This document shows, piece by piece, positions 57,395 to 64,000 of a DNA stretch of 64,000 nucleotides. Below the pieces are notes generated by a model. It saw nothing but the letters and a program-made list of their open reading frames with translations. It was not told where the DNA came from and did not search any database. The DNA lies in the NCBI GenBank assembly GCA_029237695.1, contig CM055272.1, positions 10,962,042 through 11,026,041 of the forward strand, read 5' to 3'. This DNA is from Conchocele bisecta. Lineage: Eukaryota > Mollusca > Bivalvia > Lucinida > Thyasiridae. The position numbers and the translations under genes are program-made. How positions within the stretch are numbered: position 1 is the first letter of the stretch; every line of letters begins with the position of its first letter.

Positions 57395-58021
57395 TCTTAT
57401 TTTTCAATAATACGACTGTGGTTTCTTCCTTTTAGTGATAACCATGTTTCAGCCGTTAACACTTATTTAGCAACATTACTTAATATGTAGTTAGTCTGAA
57501 CATTCTGCAGAGAAATCTGAATTGGACGGAATCGAGCGTTGTTTAAACTTAGTCCGGTTCATATGCACAGGTCAAAATATGAACTGAAAATGGCCCTTTG
57601 TGTGACAGAAATCCGTACGCGGACGAATTAAAAAAAATATTTTGTTATAAATATCACATACAGCGAAACAGCGGTAGCATCTACTGTTTTAATAATATGC
57701 ATACATATTGTAATTAATGTTTAATAGTGATATACTTATGAATAATATACGATACTATGGTTTATACTCCAGCACTATGTTTTTAGGCTGTGTGATTTGC
57801 CTCAATATAAACTGGATTAATTAATACTTATATTCATGCGCTTCATGACAACATCATTACATTTAAAATATACAAATATTACTTAAAGGGGTACCGATAT
57901 GATACATTTTAATAATATAAATATTGAAAATACACATTACAATCGCTTACAACATAAGTTATTGATTGAAAATAGTCACTGCATCGTGACCTATTTGACC
58001 GCATTACCTATTGCGCGGCAA
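57395..58021. other. AT-rich, intron-like or intergenic
   Basis: No repeat or coding frame recognised. Confidence 0.4.
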
Positions 58022-58068
58022 CCTCACCAAACCCGCTGTTTACATAGGTAACCGCGGGTTTGGTGAGG
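58022..58068. repeat. 47-nt hairpin, perfect 15-bp stem
   Basis: CCTCACCAAACCCGC and GCGGGTTTGGTGAGG pair fully around a 17-nt loop. Confidence 0.9.
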
Positions 58069-58098
58069 TAGGCTCGCTAATACAATGTTTGCGTAATG

Positions 58099-58188
58099 CA
58101 ACACTTGATCAATCAGGACCAGTAGCCTATTTCATCAACCTATCAACACTTGATCAATCAGGACCAGTAGCCTATTTCATCAACTTTG
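58099..58188. repeat. 45-bp direct duplication at the MITE edge
   Basis: CAACACTTGATCAATCAGGA through CAGTAGCCTATTTCATCAAC occurs twice in succession, so the flank plus the first 20 bp of the next element are duplicated. Confidence 0.9.
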
Positions 58189-58473
58189 CAAAGTATACTT
58201 TATTAGCAAAGTATACTTTGAGGGAGAAATTTTCAATTTTATGATAAATTTATTAATTTTTATTATACTGAATTTATTACATTATCACAGCCAATTTGGC
58301 TGTGATAATGTAATACATTCAGTATAATAATTCTGCATACTTTTAATCATGAAATATATGCATTTGTTAGTTATATATGAAATAATGCATTTCAGGAAAA
58401 ATAAATGATTACTCCCTCAAAGTATACTTTGCTAGTAAAGTATACTTTGCAATGTTGGTGAAATCGGCTACTG
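58165..58473. mobile_element. 309-bp foldback MITE, CAGTAGCC family, copy 2
   Basis: The ends are CAGTAGCCTATTTCATCAAC and GGTGAAATCGGCTACTG. AAAGTATACTTT, a perfect 12-bp palindrome, occurs repeatedly in both arms. The centre (58261-58329) is a 33-bp stem with one mismatch (TATTATACTGAATTTATTAC on the left) around ATT. The copy at 47414-47704 has the centre in similar form. Confidence 0.85.
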
Positions 58474-58803
58474 AAGTCTTAATTCAGTAACCACACGTTT
58501 GTGGCTGGTGGAACACAATTCCAATTTGGTGACTGTACATGTGTATATAGAGTATGGATTTCTGTACGTTGATCTGTTTCTGGCAGCCAGTAAATTACCA
58601 GCTAAGCCACTTGTTTTCGACTTCCCTCTTAGTGACCAGTGTGTCTGTCGGGTCAGACATTGTCAGACAAAGCTTTGTTGACCTTGGTTACACTCACTGG
58701 CCAGTCTGCCAGACAATTAATGCTTAGAATGCTGAAACAAAACTAGTTGTCTGCTGTTGCTTTATATCCGATAAAGATACGTATGTAGTGTTTGTCATTA
58801 TTT
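58474..58803. other. low-copy with a trace of piggyBac-like MITE
   Basis: GCTTAGAATGCTGAAACAAA and TAGTTGTCTGCTGTTGCTTT at about 58721-58762 resemble the left part of the TTAACCCTTA MITE. Confidence 0.4.
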
Positions 58804-58807
58804 TTAA

Positions 58808-59286
58808 AGGTACATGCCCACTCAGTAGGCATAAACTGTTATTTATATTAGAGACATCATCTGAGACATTTTCTGGCAAAATAAACATTCATTCACCATT
58901 ACCCCATGTATTGATTGGCATTATCATACATTTTATAGCAGACGTAACTTGACTGATATCAGGGGCGATAACCGTGTATCCTTAAAATGTTAACGGACAT
59001 TACTATTTATTCTCTGCATTTATATTTTGATGTGCAATTATCATACTTTATAAGCTGTCGAAAATATTATTTTTTCAGGAGACACATTTAATTAGTATAT
59101 ATAATTAAAAAATACCATGCCTCATTTGCATATGAAAACCAACGCGCGTCACTATCAGTAAAATAAATATTACTAAATGATTATACCTGTATAGCTGCCA
59201 CTCGTGGAATAGTGACACAATTATACACTTATTTAATTCCTATAAAGAACATAATCATTTTGTGCCTACTGAGTGGGCATGTACCT
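58808..59286. mobile_element. 479-bp MITE, AGGTACATGCCC ends, TTAA flanks
   Basis: 24-bp perfect inverted ends begin AGGTACATGCCCACTCAGTA. TTAA stands at 58804-58807 and 59287-59290, consistent with piggyBac-type target choice, though the terminal bases could instead be read as part of a longer TIR. It contains CAGGGGCGATAACCGTGT (58960), shared with 9693. No coding frame. Confidence 0.8.
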
Positions 59287-59290
59287 TTAA

Positions 59291-60072
59291 GGTTTTGATA
59301 CATTACTCCTTTTTTGATTAATAATAGAATAGCAGAAAATTAGCATGGAAAATGCCATGTTGCATATTTAGGGGAGAAAGGATTAGCTGATAAAGAAATG
59401 TTGCAGTCGGTGGCTGATAATTCCACGTCGTTATCCTGTAATTTCCCATTGCCATTTGTAGAGGCTGTTGTCAGCTATTAAAATTAATTGCATGGGTTCC
59501 TGAAATGTTATTTTGAGTGTTCAGTAAACATCATTATGAAATTAATTGCAAACTCAACCACATAAATTGTTAATTAGAAGCTGAGATGAGCACTGCCTGC
59601 AAACGGTTTGTCATTATTTGTGGCTGTGACTGAAGAAATGGGGCTTATGGGATTCATGACCAGGATAGGTCCTGATCAAATATATCACGTATTCCTGTAG
59701 CCTGATGACGATCTATATTGCTTTTTAAACGGATGGGTGTTTAATTGAAGGAATGGCAAACAGTGCAGATCCTGTGAATACACAGGTTGATCTGGATCTA
59801 CACTGGTCGCAAAATACATAAGCCCCATTTCTCCAGTGACAGCCACAATTATGATTGTGCAGAAATCTATAAGTCTCCCATGCTGTAGATGGCAGACCTT
59901 ATTCTACAGACAGTTCTACCTTATTCTACAGACAGTTCTACCTTATTCTACAGACAGTTATTCAGGCCATGAGATCTCATGATATCAGAAAAGTGTAATA
60001 TAATTGCGCTTGCTTTAGCAACAAATGTAAAAAAGTTTGCACAAGTTTCTTCATCATGTTATGCATGTAACT
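59291..60072. other. low-copy with two small repeats
   Basis: 59748-59835 is a GGCAAACAGTGCAGATCCTG-type copy of the repeat at 37048, ending CTGGTCGCAAAATACATAAG and CCCC. At about 59895-59957 a 22-bp unit (CCTTATTCTACAGACAGTTCTA) is present three times. Confidence 0.6.
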
Positions 60073-60076
60073 TTAA

Positions 60077-60280
60077 CCCTTAGACTGTGGGAACCGAAAC
60101 TAGTCGGCTGCTGTTAATTCATATTTTGTCTTCTCTCAGTAAAACATGGTTTGGCAGCATTTTAGAATCATTTCCATTGGAAATGATTCTAAAGTGCTGC
60201 CAAACCAAGTTTTTGATGAGAAAAATGGAAAATAAAAAATATTCAGCAGACGACACAATTTAATTCAGCATTGTAAGGGT
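60077..60280. mobile_element. piggyBac-like MITE, best-preserved copy
   Basis: CCCTTAGACTG at the left and CATTGTAAGGG at the right, each directly bordered by TTAA (60073-60076 and 60281-60284 in the TTAA register). The element is a foldback. The outer arms carry GTCGGCTGCTG.../CAGCAGACGAC, and the centre has TGGTTTGGCAGCATTTTAGA/TCTAAAGTGCTGCCAAACCA around TTTCCATTGGAAA. CCC ends plus TTAA duplication fit piggyBac. Other copies: 32408, 37268, 37479 and the split one at 38075. Confidence 0.8.
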
Positions 60281-60504
60281 TAATATTACTTCATGTATTG
60301 CTTCAATATTCGGACACTTGATACTTGTGAGCATTTGGAACACATTCTGCCATTGAAGATTGGGGCCCTCAAATTCAGGAAAAATATATTGTTACAGAAA
60401 TTAAATGTTTTTAACATCAAAAGTGTTTGTTTTTATACAGTAGTAACTGATGTTTCAATACCATGTTAGTAGTGGCTCACCAGTTTATGTGCATGTGACG
60501 ACAG

Positions 60505-60771
60505 CAAGGGCGGATTCAGGGGGGGGGGGCGGACCCGGCACGCGCCCCCCCTAAAATTCGCGTAGTAAATATTTTTTACAAGTTACAAGGCACGTTTCTA
60601 CGTTCGCGTTGTGAATTTATTGTTTATTGTTGTTTTTTTTGCTCCAAAATGCGCCAGAACGCAGGAAATGCGATGGGAATGCCCCCGGCCCCCCCTAGCG
60701 CGTTCGATAATATAGTCAAGTATTGCAAAATAGTTACGCCCCCCTAACCCGAAATCCTGGATCCGCGCCTG
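60505..60771. mobile_element. 267-bp MITE, CAAGGGCGGATTCAGG ends, 5-bp TSD, copy 2
   Basis: The left CAAGGGCGGATTCAGG and the right CCTGGATCCGCGCCTG are imperfect inverses. GACAG flanks both sides (60500-60504 and 60772-60776). G/C runs lie just inside the ends. Same family as 5559-5829. Confidence 0.78.
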
Positions 60772-62120
60772 GACAGTGTGATTAGTTTTCATTATTATAC
60801 CCCCCCCCGCAACGAGTTGTGGGGGGGTATGCTAGAGTCAGGTTGTCCGTCCGTCCGTCCGTCCGTCCGTCCGTCCGGGCACACATTAGGGTACTTATGT
60901 GCCTAGCCCCACAGGGTTATGGACTTAGTAAAGGATAGGGTCGGTTACAATTAGCCACCTAAAAAATCATTTTATGTGGCTAAAAATCGTTTTATGTGGC
61001 TAATATTTAACATGTGATAAGCCACATAAGTATCCATTTGTAAGAACGTCCGTGTGTGCATCCGTGCGTCCGTGCGTCCGTGCGTCCGTGCGTCCGTAAA
61101 CTTAACATCAGAGAAATATTGTTATAACTTCTATTTCCTTTATCTAAAATGCTTAATATTTCACACATGCATTCCTGTAAGGCTCTACTACCATGCTGTG
61201 CCAAATCCACGACCGTCCAACCCCGCTGATCCCAAGGTCAAATACTTAGTCTCTTTACAAAACTTAACATCAGAGAAATATTGTTATAACTTCTATTTCT
61301 TTCATCTAAAATGCTTAATATTTCACACATACATTCCTGCAAGGCTCTACTACCATGCTCTGCCAAATCCACGACCGTCCAACCCCCGCTGATCCCAAGG
61401 TCAAGGTCAAATACTTAGTCACTTTACAAAACTTAACATCAGAGAAATATGTTATAACTTCTATTTCTTTCGTCTAAAATGCTTAATATTTCACACATGC
61501 ATTCCTGTAAGGCTCTACTACCATGCTGTGCCAAATCCACGACCGTCCAATCCCCGCTGATCCCAAGGTCAATGTCAAATACTTAGTCTCTTTACAAAAC
61601 TTAACATCAGAGAAATATGTTATAACCTCTATTTCCTTCATCTAAAATGCCTAATATTTCACACATGCATTCCTGTAAAGCTTTACTACCATGCTGTGCC
61701 AAATCCACGACCGTCCAACCCCCGCTGATCCCAAGGTCAATGTCAAATACTTGGTCTCTTTACAAAACTTAACATCAGAGAAATAAGTTATAACTTCTAT
61801 TTTTTTCATTGAAAATTCTTAATATTTCACTTGTGCATTCCTCTAAGGTTGTACTATCATACTGTGACAAATCTATGACCATCCAACCCCCGCTGACCCC
61901 AATGTCATGGTAACATACTTAGTCTCTTTACAAAACTTAACATCAGAGAAATATGTTATAACTTCTATTTCTTTCATCGAAAATTCTTACTATTTCATGC
62001 ATGCATTCCTTTAAGGCTCTACTATCACGCTGTGACAAATTCCCGCTGATCTCGAAGTCAAGGTCACATACTTAGTCTCTTTACAAAACTTAACATCAGA
62101 GAAATCGGTTATAACTTATA

Positions 62121-63704
62121 CTGAGCAAAACTAGAAACGTCCCTCCATGTTTAAGGAAAGATTCATCAAAAACCAAAAGGGTTACTTTTAAAAATCAAAA
62201 TGGAAAAACAAGTTCATTCATTTCTGTATCAAAGCCAATAAATTGCATTTGGATATCTTGTTAAATATTCGAGAGATAACCGGCCAAGGGCGGTAGGGGT
62301 CAAAATCAAAAATCACAAAAACTCAGAAATGTGTTACTTAATGTTTAGAGATGGAATTTCAATAAGTAATGTGGCAAATTCAGTAAATCTCGTTAGTACC
62401 GAGTGTGGCCACCATTTGCATGAATACATGCAATGATCCTACGCTGCATCGACGTGACGTAACGCAATACCAGTGCGTTGGGCAAATTCCTCCATTCCCG
62501 TTGTAACGCCCGTGTAAGATCGCGAACATTGTCAATCTGATGGTTAGCTCGTGCTTTGCGGCCCAGCTCATCCCATATGTGCTCAATGGGATTGAGATCC
62601 GGGGAGACCGACCGCGGGCCATGGCATGACGTCGACGTTGTTTTGCTGTAAGTATTGAGTGGTGACCCTGGCTACGTGAGGGCGGGCATTGTCGTGCATC
62701 AATGTCACACCAGGACCATGCTGACGGATAAATGGTAAGGCATGTGCATTTAGCACATCTGCAACATAACGTTGTGCATTGATGTTGCCATGTACAACAA
62801 CCAAATCTGTCTTCTTCCGGTTTCCCATGATCCCACCCCAGACCATTACGCTCCCTCCCCCAAACCTGTTCTTCTCAACAATGCAACAATCGGTGAATCT
62901 TTCATTTTTACGCCTGTATACCCGTAATCTTCCGTCAGCATGACTAACTGTGAACCGAGATTCATCGGTGAACAAAACTCGGTTCCAGTCAGCCCTTCTC
63001 CAGTTCAGATGACGTCGCGCCCATAACAGTCTGGCAGCACGGTGACGTTGGGTCATTATCTGACCAGTGTACGGGCTGGCGTGCCCGGATTGGTTGGGCG
63101 TTACGACGTAACCGGTTGCGAATGGTCTGCCCTGAGACACCGTATCGCCTAGCAGTGACTGTGGCTGCCAATCGACGTTGACGTAAGTGCGTCAACGTAA
63201 TGTAACGATCGGCTCTAGCCGTCGTTACACGAGGCCTACCAGGTCGCTGCCGGTCGTGAACAGCCCCAGTCTGCTGGTACCGGGCTGCAAGACGATCAAT
63301 CGTCTTCCGACAGCAACCAAACCGAGGCGCGACCGCCCTGGCGGCCATCCCACCCACAAGCATCCCAATTGCCTGATTTCGCTCGTTTTCGGAAAGCCGT
63401 GGCATATCGAAAACCAGTGAAAAATTAAAAAAGTTTTTTAATTTTCCGAATAGCCCCTATCGCATGAATGGTACGACATGAACTGAATCACCTTATCGAT
63501 GACAAGTATAGCGTGCACGTGCAAAAAGTGGAAATCAACGTTCCGGTCACTGGCCGCTATGTAAACCGTGTGTATCGGCTAAACTCTACACGATCGTATT
63601 CTGAACATCGCCACGGTTTAAAATACATGTACTTTGAACATGTGGTACATACATAGACAGAGCTACACCGGCTATAAAACAGGGACGTTTCTAGTTTTGT
63701 TGAG
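62121..63704 (-). mobile_element. Tc1-like transposon, 1584 bp, TA target duplication
   Basis: Ends CTGAGCAAAACTAGAAACGT and the inverse ACGTTTCTAGTTTTGTTGAG, with CCCT continuing the match, so the inverted repeats are about 24 bp with two differences. TA lies at 62119-62120 and 63705-63706. One transposase gene on the minus strand fills most of the interior. Flanking F7 sub-repeat sequence rejoins across it (GGTTATAACTTA / TATTTCCTTTC). Confidence 0.92.
62393..63405 (-). pseudogene. Tc1-like DD34E transposase with two frameshifts
   Basis: Cut-and-paste transposase acting on the element's own inverted ends. Start ATG at 63405 (MPRLSENERNQAIGML). An N-terminal helix-turn-helix pair is separated by a basic RPGRPR linker (residues ~54-59) typical of the family. 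The catalytic domain has LFTDESRF (first Asp), HDNARPH (second Asp) and SPDLNPIE (Glu). Spacing between the second Asp and Glu would be 34 residues without the insertion described next, the DD34E pattern. Two lesions break the frame: one base gained or lost near 63065-63078, and a 4-bp duplication, GACC at 62606-62609 and 62610-62613, just before SPDLNPIE. The C-terminus ends at TAA, 62393-62395. Length about 338 codons, normal for Tc1 transposases. All three catalytic residues persist, so inactivation looks recent, or the shifts are sequencing errors. Confidence 0.9.
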
Positions 63705-63850
63705 TATATATTTCCTTTCTCGGATCTGCTTCACATTTCACACACGCATTTCTCCAATGGACCTCTACGACCCTGTGACAAATTCACGTTCATGCCGCTC
63801 CCGCTAAGACCAGAGTCAAGGTCCAAGCCCACACAGTTGGAAAATTTTAC

Positions 63851-64000
63851 ATATTTTAGGGGTACCTGGGCGTACGGTGGGTATTCCGTAAGCCTCGCTT
63901 ACTGACCAATCTAGTTTAAATCAAGTATGTGTATCAACTTAAACACAATTGCTGTCGATATCTTATAAAGTATTGTTATTGTACACCAGAAGTTGCATTG
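63851..64000. other. F7 3' end and right edge of window
   Basis: The F7 terminus CTAG is at 63911-63914. The last ~85 bp are low-copy and hold nothing recognised. Confidence 0.5.

Larger units (their letters stand above)
60796..63914 (+). mobile_element. family F7 hairpin-ended tandem-repeat element, split by a Tc1-like transposon
   Basis: The 5' hairpin ATACCCCCCCC-CGCAACGAGTTGTG-GGGGGGTAT is followed by GTCCGTCCGTCC, an inverted repeat and GTGCGTCCGTGCGTCC. Units of 162-169 bp start at AACTTAACATCAGAGAAATA (61099, 61261, 61429, 61598, 61766, 61934 and 62087). Each has GCCAAATCCACGACCGTCC and, in several, AAGGTCAAGGTCA. Units resume after the Tc1 insertion (63707). The 3' side has GGTGGGTATTCC, a GTAAG-CCTCG-CTTAC hairpin, 8 nt, then CTAG-T at 63911-63914. 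Confidence 0.65.

Overview
The window reads as non-genic DNA from an animal genome, most likely a bivalve mollusc. I recognise no complete host gene, rRNA or functional tRNA. The bivalve assignment is an inference from the repeats: short-period arrays carrying CCAAATCCACG and TCAAGGTCA, CAGGG-type foldback elements, and a DIRS-like retroelement. No species-diagnostic gene is present. Almost everything that can be named is a mobile element, the remains of one, or a tandem array.

Layout. 1-2184 is a 31-bp minisatellite that runs off the left edge. 2185-10794 is low-copy DNA with a decayed BED/TTF-type zinc-finger fragment, several foldback (MITE-like) elements and a ~145-bp tandem repeat. 10795-17601 is a DIRS-like tyrosine-recombinase-class retrotransposon. 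It has 150-bp inverted termini and an internal complementary region, with broken gag, reverse transcriptase and RNase H. 17774-31164 is built from one repeat family. Two short 5' copies are followed by a head-to-tail macrosatellite of ~2.73-kb units, each with a 64-nt hairpin, T-rich modules and six ~165-bp sub-repeats. 32885-35793 is a 74-bp satellite split by a ~960-bp element with inverted ends and a compound microsatellite. 37268-40834 holds piggyBac-like MITEs, one of them interrupted by two successive insertions. 41963-46583 has further repeat-family ends plus a detached, longer copy of the 2.7-kb unit. 47805-51982 is a second three-level nest, a pogo/Tigger-like element containing a tandem-repeat element containing another pogo/Tigger-like copy. 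52216-59290 is mixed, with a foldback pair with tRNA-like arms, a tRNA-like 82-mer, two candidate host-exon fragments and two MITEs. 60505-63914 ends the window with a MITE and a tandem-repeat element into which a Tc1-like transposon has inserted.

The unifying observation is a set of at least seven repeat families with the same plan but unrelated end sequences. After a T or A/T-rich flank comes a family-specific 5' hairpin of ~30-36 nt, then in most families a simple GTCC- or GGCG-type run. Next come several 150-190-bp tandem units rich in TCAAGGTCA. A copy of the 5' hairpin arm in inverted orientation, a small 3' hairpin, and either CTAG-T or CTTG-TT close the element. This matches what is known of non-autonomous Helitron/Helentron derivatives (HINE/DINE-like), and the 2.7-kb macrosatellite appears to be an amplified derivative of one of them.

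Limits: everything was read by eye. Identity and copy numbers are estimates unless a range was compared base by base. T-run lengths in 19-31 kb and apparent frameshifts may include sequencing error.
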